Shown here one piece after another: positions 13,827-21,942 of a DNA stretch of 24,815 nt. A model generated the notes under the pieces. The model made no database searches, was not told the origin of the DNA, and saw nothing but the letters and a program-made list of their open reading frames with translations. The stretch spans positions 79,266 through 104,080 of the forward strand of contig DHJC01000007.1 of NCBI GenBank assembly GCA_002404155.1, written 5' to 3'. Position numbers and translations under genes: made by a program. The stretch is from Chloroflexi bacterium UBA4730 (lineage in GTDB: Bacteria; Chloroflexota; Limnocylindria; P2-11E). Positions within the stretch are counted from its first letter, which is position 1; each line of letters opens with the position of its first letter.

Positions 13827-15160
13827 CCGTACGCCGTCGCGAGCTGGGCGAGCGTCACGAACCGCACGGGACCCGCGTCGGCGTCATAGCGCAGCGGGCC
13901 GAACGCGCCGAGGAGCGCCTCGATGGCCCCGCGCTCCGCGGGCACGATCGTCCCCGGGTGGCTCACGACGGTGATCGCCTTCCGCTCCGCCGCGACGCTC
14001 CCGGCGGCCGCGAAGACCGCGAGGTTCGCTCGGATCTGCGGCTGGATGGACTGGACCGTGAACGCGTAGGTGTTGCCGCCGATGGTCGGGGCCTCGAGGA
14101 GCGGCAGATCGCCGGTCGCATTCGCGTCGGTCGACGAGGGCCGGTACGGCTGCGCGCCGGCGGGCAGGGTCCACGGGTAGGGGATCCGGCCGATCGGCGG
14201 GTAGTCCTTCGCGACGGCGGTGCAGTCGGCGTTGAAGCCGGCGGCGGCGACCGCGCGCAGCGTCGCGGCGTCCCCGATGTCGCCACCGGCGCGGAACGAC
14301 GTTGGCGTCGGCAGCCCGTGATCGGCCATGAGCGTGAGGCCGTAGTCGATCAGGGTCTTCTGCTCCGCCTCTGAGTAGGCGGTCATCGGCACGTCATAGC
14401 CGTCGCCGCGCCCAGCCCAGCTTGGCGACGTTCGGGGCACGAGGCCCGCCGCGCGCACGTAGTCGGTCCACATGTGCAGGTGGAGCGCGACCTCGTCGCC
14501 CTTCGCCAAGCGCACCTTCGTCCAGGCGAGCATGGCGTCCTGTCGCTCGGCCGAGACTTGGCTCGTCGCCCAGACCCTCGGGTTCCAAAAGACGCTCATT
14601 GGGATCCTCAGCCCGTCGGCGATGGCAGCCGTGTACGCGAGCTCCGCGTCGCCGGACGCATCACCCTCGAAGTCGAGGGTCCACACGACGTACTCGGGCT
14701 GCGTGACCAGAAACAAGGTCGAACCAGCGACCTCGAACGTCGGCTCGGTCCGCGACAGGCGTTCGAACACGCGAGCCGTCTGCACGCCGGGCGTGTAGCC
14801 GCTGTTCAGCGAGAGACTGGCTGTCCACTCGTTTCCGGTGCGGCGATAGAGCGCGACGGTATCGATCCCCGGGCGACCGCCTGCGCTCTTGAGCACGTTG
14901 ACGTACGGCTGACCCGCGGTCGGGTCGGCGTCGAACACGACGGAAAAGGTGACCGTGGCCTGTTCGAGGCCGTCGGGCATCGTGTACCAGCGCCGGTCCG
15001 TCGAGATTCGGGCCGGGATCGGCGCCGCGAGGCCGGCCGCGGACGTCGTCGGCACCGGGCTCGACGCGGGTGGGCTCGCACTCGGGACGACGGCCTGGGG
15101 GGCGCACGCGGCCGTCAGGAGCGTCAGCGCGAGCACCCCTGACCGATACTTACTGGTCAT
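13820..15160 (-). CDS. Polysaccharide-deacetylase-like lipoprotein
   Basis: 446 aa. A lipoprotein signal with L-T-A-A-C (Cys19) is followed by a Ser/Pro/Thr linker and a beta-rich N-terminal domain to about residue 155. The C-terminal part then resembles the NodB-type deacetylase fold. It has a D-F-E-G motif (D163-E165) in place of T-F-D-D-G, an H-L-H motif (H227, H229) matching the metal-binding histidine pair, an F-R-A-G-G motif (R290), and a late histidine in V-V-S-H-P-G-T (H401). These are consistent with a metal-dependent N- or O-deacetylase acting outside the membrane on cell-wall or surface glycans. The motifs are divergent, so activity is inferred. The start at 15160 gives the complete signal peptide and has GAGGG just upstream. 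This start overlaps that of recJ head to head. Confidence 0.72.
   Translation of the reverse strand: MTSKYRSGVLALTLLTAACAPQAVVPSASPPASSPVPTTSAAGLAAPIPARISTDRRWYTMPDGLEQATVTFSVVFDADPTAGQPYVNVLKSAGGRPGIDTVALYRRTGNEWTASLSLNSGYTPGVQTARVFERLSRTEPTFEVAGSTLFLVTQPEYVVWTLDFEGDASGDAELAYTAAIADGLRIPMSVFWNPRVWATSQVSAERQDAMLAWTKVRLAKGDEVALHLHMWTDYVRAAGLVPRTSPSWAGRGDGYDVPMTAYSEAEQKTLIDYGLTLMADHGLPTPTSFRAGGDIGDAATLRAVAAAGFNADCTAVAKDYPPIGRIPYPWTLPAGAQPYRPSSTDANATGDLPLLEAPTIGGNTYAFTVQSIQPQIRANLAVFAAAGSVAAERKAITVVSHPGTIVPAERGAIEALLGAFGPLRYDADAGPVRFVTLAQLATAYGR
15145..15150 (+). promoter_or_regulatory. Possible -10 element for a leaderless recJ transcript
   Basis: GATACT lies 8 bp before the recJ ATG at 15159. 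No ribosome-binding sequence precedes that ATG. The spacing fits initiation at or next to the start codon, as in leaderless mRNAs. The element lies inside the 5' coding part of the divergent lipoprotein gene. Confidence 0.35.
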
Positions 15161-16874
15161 GACCCTCGTTCCGCAGCGTCGGTGGATCATCCCCAGCTCA
15201 GTGGGGGCATCGGGTGGCGATGCGCCCGATGGTATTCCGAGCCTCGTCGTCCAGATCCTGCGAGCGCGCGGTCTGACCGATGCGGACATGCCGGCCTTCC
15301 TCACGCCCAAGCTCGCGAACGACGGTCCGCCGATGCTCGATCTCGATCGCGCCGTCGACCGGATCCGCCGTGCGCTCGCTGCCCGCGAGCGCATCGTCGT
15401 GTATGGCGACTACGACGTCGACGGCATCGCGGGGTCGGCGATCCTCGTGCGCGCGTTCCGGCACTTCGGCATCGCGGTCGGGGCGTACATCCCGAACCGA
15501 TACGAAGAGGGATACGGCCTGAACGGCGCGGCCCTGCGCCAGCTCGCGGCCGACGGCACGAAGGTGGTCGTGTCGGTGGATTGCGGCGTGACGGCGGTCG
15601 CCGAGGCGGCGCTCGCCCGCGAGCTGGGCATCGATCTCATCATCACCGACCACCATCACCCACCGCCCGCGCTCCCCGACGCGTACGCCCTGGTGAACCC
15701 GCGCCGCTCGGGCGACGTCTCGCACGACAAGGAGCTCGCCGGCGCCGGCGTCGCGCTCGCGCTCGCGCGCGCGCTGCTCGGCGACCTCGCGTATGCCGTG
15801 AAGGAGGATGAGCTCCTCCAGCTCTGCGCCCTCGCGACCGTCGCCGATGTCGTGCCGCTTCGCGCTGCGAACCGGGCGCTCGTGGCCGCGGGACTCGCGG
15901 CGCTGAACCGCGCGCCGCTCACCGGCGTGCGCGCGCTCGCGGAGCGCGCCGGCGTGAAGCTCGGCCGCGTCGGGGCATCGGATATCGGCTTCGGCCTCGG
16001 TCCGCGGCTCAACGCCGCCGGACGCATCACCGATGCCGAGGACGCGCTCCGCCTCCTGCTGACCGAAGAGCCGGCCGAGGCGAAGGAGCTCGCTGACAAG
16101 CTGGAGGAGCGCAACCTCGAGCGGCAGCGCCTGACGAACGACGTCGTGCGCGGTGCCCGAGAGGCCGCGTCGGCGATCCCGGATGCGTGGGCGACCGTCG
16201 TGGCCGATCCATCGTGGCAGGCCGGGATCGTCGGCCTCGCGGCATCGCGGCTCGTCGAGGACCGCGGGCGGCCCGCGTGTGTCATCGCGCTCGATGGCCA
16301 GGACGGGAAGGGCTCGTGCCGGAGCATCGCGAGCGTCCACATCGCCGAGGCGCTCGCGCAGTGTGGCGATCTCCTCCCCAAGCATGGTGGGCACGCGATG
16401 GCCGCCGGGTTCTCGATCAAGGCCAAGGACATCGACGCGTTCCGCGAGCGGCTGGATCGGATCGTCCGCGAGATGCTCGGCGGCATCCGTCCGGTGCCGA
16501 CGCTGCAGGTCGACGCGGCCATCGACCCCGAGGCGCTCACCCCGCGCCTGGCCCTCGAGCTCGCGATGCTCGAACCGTGCGGCGCGCTCAATCCGCGGCC
16601 GCACCTGCTCCTGCGCGACGTGCGCGTGTACGGCATCCGTCAGGTCGGCGCCGACTCCGACCACCTGCGCTGCAAGATCACGGTTGGTAAGTTCACCTTC
16701 GACGCCATGGCCTTCCGCCGCGGAGACCGGGCCGAGGCGATGACCGACGCCGGCCGGGTCGACGCGGTCGTGACCGTCGGCGCCGGCCGCACGGGCTTCG
16801 TCGAGCTCGAGCTCCGTGACTTCGGTCCCGTCGGGACCGCCGCGAAGTTCGCCGACGAGCTGGTGACGGCCTAA
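15159..16874 (+). CDS. recJ: Single-stranded-DNA-specific 5'-3' exonuclease RecJ
   Basis: DHH-family exonuclease of recombination and mismatch or base-excision repair. 571 aa, the normal length for RecJ. The N-terminus has Q-R-R-W and the L-x-x-R-G-L-T-D-A-D-M-P-A-F-L-T-P segment typical of RecJ. Metal motifs are Y-G-D-Y-D-V-D-G (residues 82-89), D-C-G-V (141-144) and T-D-H-H (163-166), followed by the V-N-P-R segment, G-P-R-L-N-A-A-G-R, and the DHHA1 motif G-G-H-A-M-A-A-G-F. ATG 15159 is the only plausible start near the conserved N-terminus, and it shares two bases with the opposite-strand lipoprotein start. The stop overlaps the rel start (TAATG). Confidence 0.96.
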   Translation: MTLVPQRRWIIPSSVGASGGDAPDGIPSLVVQILRARGLTDADMPAFLTPKLANDGPPMLDLDRAVDRIRRALAARERIVVYGDYDVDGIAGSAILVRAFRHFGIAVGAYIPNRYEEGYGLNGAALRQLAADGTKVVVSVDCGVTAVAEAALARELGIDLIITDHHHPPPALPDAYALVNPRRSGDVSHDKELAGAGVALALARALLGDLAYAVKEDELLQLCALATVADVVPLRAANRALVAAGLAALNRAPLTGVRALAERAGVKLGRVGASDIGFGLGPRLNAAGRITDAEDALRLLLTEEPAEAKELADKLEERNLERQRLTNDVVRGAREAASAIPDAWATVVADPSWQAGIVGLAASRLVEDRGRPACVIALDGQDGKGSCRSIASVHIAEALAQCGDLLPKHGGHAMAAGFSIKAKDIDAFRERLDRIVREMLGGIRPVPTLQVDAAIDPEALTPRLALELAMLEPCGALNPRPHLLLRDVRVYGIRQVGADSDHLRCKITVGKFTFDAMAFRRGDRAEAMTDAGRVDAVVTVGAGRTGFVELELRDFGPVGTAAKFADELVTA

Positions 16875-19093
16875 TGGCCCAGAAGGCGGCGTCCGACCAC
16901 GCCGGCTTCGCGGCGCGCATCGTCGGCGTCGCGGACAAGCTGCGTCCGCAGCGCAAGCCGGTGGACGCCGAGGCCGCGATCGAGGAGCTGCTCAAGCATT
17001 ACCCCGACGGCGATGCGGAGCTCGTCCGACGCGCGTACACGTACGCGGCCGAGGCGCACGAGGGCCAGCGCCGGGTGTCGGGTGGCCCGTACATCGAGCA
17101 TCCCGCCGCCGTCGCGCTGCTGCTCGCGCAGCTCGGCATGGACCCGGCGACGATCGCCGCGGCGATGCTGCACGACGTCCCGGAAGACACCAGCCGCACG
17201 AACGATGACATCCGGCGCGAGTTCGGGGACGAGATCGCACGGCTCGTCGAGGGCGTCACCAAGCTCTCGCAGTTCTCGGGCAAGTCGTCGGACGAGCATC
17301 AGGCCGAGAACATCCGGAAGATGTTCCTCGCGATGGCCGACGACCTCCGCGTCGTCGTCATCAAGCTCGCGGACCGGCTGCACAACATGCGCACCCTTGG
17401 CGCGCTGCCGCCTGAGAAGCAGACGCGGATCGCGCGGCAGACGATGGAGATCTACGCGCCGCTCGCGCACCGCCTCGGCATCTGGCAGATCAAGTGGGAG
17501 CTCGAGGACCTCTCGTTCAAGTACCTCGAGCCCGAGCACTACAAGGAGCTCGCCGAGCTCCTCGCGTCACGGCGGGCAGTCCGCGAGCGCTACCTCGACC
17601 GGACCATGAAGGTGCTCGCGAGCGAGCTCGAGAAGGCCGGCATCAAGGCCGACATGTCGGGACGCCCGAAGCATCTCTGGTCGATCGCCCAGAAGATGCG
17701 CCGCAAGAACGTGAGCGTCGACCAGGTGTACGACCTGCTCGCGGTCCGGGTCATCGTGCCGGACGTGCCGGCCTGCTACGCGGTGCTCGGCGTCGTGCAT
17801 ACGTTGTGGCCACCTATCCCCGGACAGTTCGACGACTACATCGCCGTCCCGAAGAACAACATGTACCAGTCGCTGCATACGGCGGTGATGGGTCCAGACG
17901 GCCAGGCGATCGAAATCCAGGTACGGACGCACGACATGCACGCCCTCTCCGAGTACGGGATCGCCGCGCATTGGCGGTACAAGGAGGGCGGCAAGGGCGA
18001 TCCCAACTACGAATCCAAGCTCGCGTGGGTGCGCCAGCTGATGGAGTGGCAGCACGACGTCGCCGACGCGACGGAGTTCGTCGAGTCGCTCAAGGTCGAT
18101 GTGTTCCAGGACCAGGTGTTCGTGTTCACCCCGAAGGGCGAGGTGAAGGACCTCCCGACCGGTGCGACGCCCATCGACTTCGCGTACCGGATCCACACGG
18201 ACATCGGACACCGGACGATCGGCGCGAAGGTGAACGGCCGCATCGTGCCCCTCGACCACAAGCTGCACTCCGGCGACATCGTCGAGATCGTGACCAGCAA
18301 GGCCGCGCGCGGTCCGTCACGCGACTGGATCACGATGGTCCGGACACCCGGCGCGCGCGAGAAGATCCGGCAATGGTTCAAGCGCCAGCAGCGCGAGGAG
18401 AACATCACCCACGGCCGCGAGCTCCTGGATCGCGAGCTCAAGCGGATCGCGCAGCGCGCGCTATCCGACATCAGTGAGGCCGACCTCCAGCGCGCGACCG
18501 AGCTCCTGAACATGCACGACATCGACACGCTCTATGCCTCCCTGGGCTATGGGGCCCTCACCGCCGCCCAGGTGGTGACCCGCCTCGGCATCGTGGACGA
18601 TCAGCAGCTCGCCATCCCCGAAGTGGCGCCGCAGCCCCCGCCCACCGCGCGCGGCGGCGTGCGGGTCAAGGGTGTGGGCGACCTGCTCATCCGCTTCGGC
18701 GTGTGCTGCAGCCCCGTGCCCGGCGATCCGATCACCGGGTACATCACCCGCGGCCGCGGCGTGACCGTGCACCGCGCGGACTGCGCGAACGTGCGCGGCA
18801 GCGCCGAGCCCGAGCGCATCGTCGAGGTGGAGTGGGAGAACCGTGCCGCGCGGACGTATCCCGTCGCCATCCGTATCGAAGGCTGGGACCGCGATGGGTT
18901 CCTCCGCGACGTGGCCGCGGTGATCAGCGAGAACCAGGTGCAGATGGTCAGCCTGGCGGCGAACGCGAACCCGGACAAGACCGCCACGGTGAACGCGACG
19001 CTCCAGGTGACGAGCGTGGAGCAGCTGTCGCGCGTCCTGGCCAAGCTCGAGAGTGTTCGCGACGTGTTCACCGTCTCTCGCGACGGCCGGTGA
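16874..19093 (+). CDS. rel: (p)ppGpp synthetase/hydrolase, Rel/SpoT family
   Basis: Long stringent-response enzyme of 739 aa. Order of domains: HD hydrolase with H-D-V-P-E-D-T (H100, D101) and A-D-R-L-H-N-M-R-T-L; synthetase with G-R-P-K-H-L-W-S-I-A-Q-K-M, C-Y-A-V-L-G-V-V-H and Y-Q-S-L-H-T; TGS domain (V-F-V-F-T-P-K-G); a conserved-cysteine region (F-G-V-C-C-S-P-V-P-G-D); and a C-terminal ACT domain. Intact HD residues predict hydrolase activity as well as synthesis. The synthetase charge motif is Q-F-D-D (residues 318-321), resembling the E-x-D-D of monofunctional RelA and not the R-x-K-D of most bifunctional enzymes. Translation is coupled to recJ. Product ppGpp would adjust transcription under starvation. 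Confidence 0.95.
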   Translation: MAQKAASDHAGFAARIVGVADKLRPQRKPVDAEAAIEELLKHYPDGDAELVRRAYTYAAEAHEGQRRVSGGPYIEHPAAVALLLAQLGMDPATIAAAMLHDVPEDTSRTNDDIRREFGDEIARLVEGVTKLSQFSGKSSDEHQAENIRKMFLAMADDLRVVVIKLADRLHNMRTLGALPPEKQTRIARQTMEIYAPLAHRLGIWQIKWELEDLSFKYLEPEHYKELAELLASRRAVRERYLDRTMKVLASELEKAGIKADMSGRPKHLWSIAQKMRRKNVSVDQVYDLLAVRVIVPDVPACYAVLGVVHTLWPPIPGQFDDYIAVPKNNMYQSLHTAVMGPDGQAIEIQVRTHDMHALSEYGIAAHWRYKEGGKGDPNYESKLAWVRQLMEWQHDVADATEFVESLKVDVFQDQVFVFTPKGEVKDLPTGATPIDFAYRIHTDIGHRTIGAKVNGRIVPLDHKLHSGDIVEIVTSKAARGPSRDWITMVRTPGAREKIRQWFKRQQREENITHGRELLDRELKRIAQRALSDISEADLQRATELLNMHDIDTLYASLGYGALTAAQVVTRLGIVDDQQLAIPEVAPQPPPTARGGVRVKGVGDLLIRFGVCCSPVPGDPITGYITRGRGVTVHRADCANVRGSAEPERIVEVEWENRAARTYPVAIRIEGWDRDGFLRDVAAVISENQVQMVSLAANANPDKTATVNATLQVTSVEQLSRVLAKLESVRDVFTVSRDGR

Positions 19094-19100
19094 TCGTGGC

Positions 19101-19106
19101 TAGGCT
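19101..19106 (+). promoter_or_regulatory. Leaderless-type -10 element for the S9 peptidase gene
   Basis: TAGGCT fits the TANNNT -10 pattern and lies 6 bp before the GTG start at 19113, in the only 19-bp gap between rel and the peptidase gene. No ribosome-binding sequence is present there. The spacing would place the transcript start at or beside the GTG. Confidence 0.45.
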
Positions 19107-19112
19107 GGCCAC

Positions 19113-20873
19113 GTGACCGAGCCGGCCTGGAAGCAGCGCTTCCGCGCGCCCCGGTTCGGGATCCCGCACTGGGCCCGCGAGCGTCCCGAGCGCCTCGTGT
19201 ACGGCGCGAATCACGAAGGCACGTTCGAGGTCTACGCGCTCGATCTCTCGACGGGCGTCGAGCGCCGGCTCACCGCGCGCGCCGAGGGCACCGGCTACCG
19301 CGTGTCGCCGCGCATCGATCCACAGGGCAACGAGGCCTGGTGGTGGGATGACGACCGCGGGAGCGAGCTCGGGCTGTGGCGGGTGCAGCCGTTCGAGGGC
19401 GGCGCGGCACGCGCGGCCACCGATCTCGCGCCGGCGTACTCGGCGAACACGGCGGTCGGGACCGGCTTCGCGATCATCGGGCGCTCCGGCGACGAGGGCA
19501 CGACCATCGACCTGTCTGCGGAGGGCGGATCGCGGCGCCTCTACGCCCATCGCGAGTCCGCCGCCGTCGGCGCGCTCTCCACCGACGAGCAGCTCTTCGT
19601 CATGGCGCACAGCGAGCACGGCGATGCGCGCAACCGCGCGCTCCGGATCTTCGATCGCGCGGGGATGTCGGTCGCGGAGCTGTGGGACGGTCCGGGCCGC
19701 GGACTGCGCCCGATGCGCTGGAGCCCGGTCGCGGGCGATCAGCGAGTCGTCGTCGGACACGAGCGCGACGGGACCTGGCGCCCGCTCATCTGGGACGCGA
19801 AGTCCGGACTGCAGCGGACGATCGCGGTCGACCTGCCCGGCGAGATCGAGCCGTCGTGGTACCCCGGCGCGAAGGCGTTGCTCCTGCGGCACGACCATCG
19901 GGGCCGCGGCGAGCTGTACCGCTACGACCTCGACCGCGACGCACTCTCGCGTCTGGACACGCCGGCCGGCAGCATCGACTGGGCGGCGGTCCGACCCGAC
20001 GGCGCGGTCTGGTGCGCGCTCAGCACCTCGGAACGGCCGCGGGCCCTCGTGGCGCTCGACGGCGAGCGCATCCTCCCGCGGGATCCCGGCGACGTGCCCG
20101 GTGGCCGGCGGTATCGCGACGTCGTCGCGGGCGAGGTCCACGGCTTCGTCGTGACACCCGACGGTCCCGGCCCACACCCGACCCTGTTCAACATCCACGG
20201 CGGGCCGGAAGCGCACGACGAGGACAGCTTCTCCGCGACGGCGCAGGCCTGGGTGGATCACGGGTACGCCGTCGTGCTCGTCAACTACCGCGGATCGTCC
20301 GGGTACGGGCGCGCGTGGCGCGATGCGATCATGGGGCGGCCCGGCCTCACCGAGCTTGCCGACATCGCTGCGATCCACGACCGGCTCATCGCCGCCGGGG
20401 TCGTTGACCCGAAGCGGTCCATCCTCTCCGGCGGCTCGTGGGGTGGGTACCTCACGCTCCTCGGTCTCGGCACCCAGCCGGAGCGCTGGTCGGCGGGCAT
20501 CGGCATCGTGCCGATCGGCGACTACGTCGCGGCGTTCGAGGACGAGATGGAGCCGCTCAAGCGATACGACGCGGCCCTCTTCGGTGGCACCCCGGCGGAG
20601 GCCCCCGAGGCCTACCGCATCGCCAACCCGATCACGTACATCGAACGCGTGCGAGCGCCGATGCTTGTGACCGTGGGCCAGAACGACCCGCGCTGCCCGG
20701 CCCGCAGTGTCGACGTCTACACCGCGCGGCTGCGCGAGCTCGGCATCCCGTTCGATGAGTACCGCTTCGAGGCCGGCCACGGCTCGGTTGTGGTTGCCGA
20801 GCAGATCAAGCAGCTCGCCCTGCAGCTCGACTTCGCGGCGAAGCACTTCGGGACGACCCCTGCCATCGCCTGA
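19113..20873 (+). CDS. S9-family serine peptidase (prolyl oligopeptidase / acylaminoacyl-peptidase type)
   Basis: 586 aa, predicted cytoplasmic, with no signal peptide. The N-terminal two-thirds is a beta-propeller-like region with repeated strands. The C-terminal alpha/beta-hydrolase domain begins near residue 345, where V-H-G-F-V-V-T-P-D-G and F-N-I-H-G-G-P-E (oxyanion region) occur. The catalytic triad is visible: Ser442 in G-G-S-W-G-G-Y, Asp525 in G-Q-N-D-P-R-C-P, and His556 in A-G-H-G-S. N-Y-R-G-S-S-G-Y-G is also typical. Such enzymes cut short peptides or blocked N-terminal residues. Starts at GTG 19113, 19 bp after rel. The following gene overlaps it. Confidence 0.92.
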   Translation: MTEPAWKQRFRAPRFGIPHWARERPERLVYGANHEGTFEVYALDLSTGVERRLTARAEGTGYRVSPRIDPQGNEAWWWDDDRGSELGLWRVQPFEGGAARAATDLAPAYSANTAVGTGFAIIGRSGDEGTTIDLSAEGGSRRLYAHRESAAVGALSTDEQLFVMAHSEHGDARNRALRIFDRAGMSVAELWDGPGRGLRPMRWSPVAGDQRVVVGHERDGTWRPLIWDAKSGLQRTIAVDLPGEIEPSWYPGAKALLLRHDHRGRGELYRYDLDRDALSRLDTPAGSIDWAAVRPDGAVWCALSTSERPRALVALDGERILPRDPGDVPGGRRYRDVVAGEVHGFVVTPDGPGPHPTLFNIHGGPEAHDEDSFSATAQAWVDHGYAVVLVNYRGSSGYGRAWRDAIMGRPGLTELADIAAIHDRLIAAGVVDPKRSILSGGSWGGYLTLLGLGTQPERWSAGIGIVPIGDYVAAFEDEMEPLKRYDAALFGGTPAEAPEAYRIANPITYIERVRAPMLVTVGQNDPRCPARSVDVYTARLRELGIPFDEYRFEAGHGSVVVAEQIKQLALQLDFAAKHFGTTPAIA

Positions 20874-21942
20874 GCCGGGCACGCCGGTCGACCGCGTCGA
20901 CACGCCCGCGCTCGTCGTCGATCTCGACGCCCTCGAACGCAATCTCGATCGCATGGCCGCGTTCGCGACGCGGACCGGCAAGCGCGTCCGACCCCACGCG
21001 AAGACCCACAAGTCGCCGCTCGTCGCGCGGATGCAGCTGGACCGCGGCGCGGTCGGGCTCTGTTGCGCCAAGCTCGGCGAGGCCGAGGTGATGGCCGATG
21101 CGGGCGTCGGGCCCCTGCTCATCACGACCGAGATCGCCGGCCAGCCGAAGGTCGCGCGACTCGTCGCGCTGCGGAGGCGGGCGGTCGTGCTGGTCGCCGT
21201 CGACGACATGGACACCGCTCGCACCCTCAGCGACGCGATGCGCGCGGCCGACCTCGTGCTCGACGTGCTCGTCGACGTGAACGTCGGCCAGGAGCGGACC
21301 GGCGTCGCGCCTGACGGTGCGGGCGAGCTCGCGGCGTGCATCGCGTCGCTTCCGGGACTGCGGCTCCGCGGCATCCAGGCGTACGAAGGCCACCTGCAGC
21401 ACGTTTACGCCGAAGCCGAGCGGCGGGCGAGGTGGCGCGAGTGCGCCGATCGGATGCTCGCCGCCCACGAGGGCCTCACGAAGCGTGGGCTGGACAGCGA
21501 GATCCTCAGCACCGCCGGCACGGGCACCTGCGCGTTCGCGGCGGAGCTGCCGGAGGTGACCGAGGTCCAGGCCGGTTCGTACCCGTTCATGGATTCCGAC
21601 TACGCGCAGGTCGAAGGACTGCCGTACGAGTCGTCGCTGACGGTCCTCGCCTCGGTTGTGAGCCGGCAGCGCGGCGACACCGCGGTGATCGACGCGGGCT
21701 GGAAGGCCCTGAGCACCGATGCCGGCATGCCGGCGGTGAAGGGCCGGCCCGAGCTCGAGTACGTGACCAAGGGCGACGAGCACGGCGGGGTACGTGGGGC
21801 CCGGATGACGCCCGGCGAGCGGATCGAGCTCGTGCCGAGCCACTGCGACACCACGGTCAATCTGTACGACGAGTACGTCTGCGTGCGAGCAGGCGTCGTC
21901 GAAGCGGTGTGGCCGATCGCGGCGCGGGGGAGGATCCAATGA
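20860..21942 (+). CDS. D-threonine aldolase / D-serine dehydratase-like PLP enzyme
   Basis: Fold-type III PLP enzyme: alanine-racemase-like barrel plus the D-Ser-dehydratase-type C-terminal domain. Key signs are D-T-P-A-L-V-V-D-L-D-A-L-E-R-N near the start, the PLP lysine in R-P-H-A-K-T-H-K (K48 with the start used here), Y-E-G-H (about residue 176), G-S-Y-x-F-M-D-S-D-Y, and the metal pair in S-H-C-D (H328, D330). The His-x-Asp pair matches Mn-dependent D-threonine aldolase; eukaryotic D-serine dehydratase has His-x-Cys. There is no ATG, GTG or TTG near the conserved N-terminus. CTG at 20860 gives 360 aa, the family length, and overlaps the peptidase stop by 14 nt. In-frame TTG 20794 or ATG 20755 would add a serine-rich, non-conserved extension. 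The stop overlaps ridA (ATGA). Confidence 0.85.
   Translation: MPSPEPGTPVDRVDTPALVVDLDALERNLDRMAAFATRTGKRVRPHAKTHKSPLVARMQLDRGAVGLCCAKLGEAEVMADAGVGPLLITTEIAGQPKVARLVALRRRAVVLVAVDDMDTARTLSDAMRAADLVLDVLVDVNVGQERTGVAPDGAGELAACIASLPGLRLRGIQAYEGHLQHVYAEAERRARWRECADRMLAAHEGLTKRGLDSEILSTAGTGTCAFAAELPEVTEVQAGSYPFMDSDYAQVEGLPYESSLTVLASVVSRQRGDTAVIDAGWKALSTDAGMPAVKGRPELEYVTKGDEHGGVRGARMTPGERIELVPSHCDTTVNLYDEYVCVRAGVVEAVWPIAARGRIQ

Noticed and set aside
19068..21374. 768-codon minus-strand open frame opposite the S9 peptidase
   Set aside because: Length is due to GC-rich codon bias. There are no motifs, and it covers two well-supported plus-strand genes.
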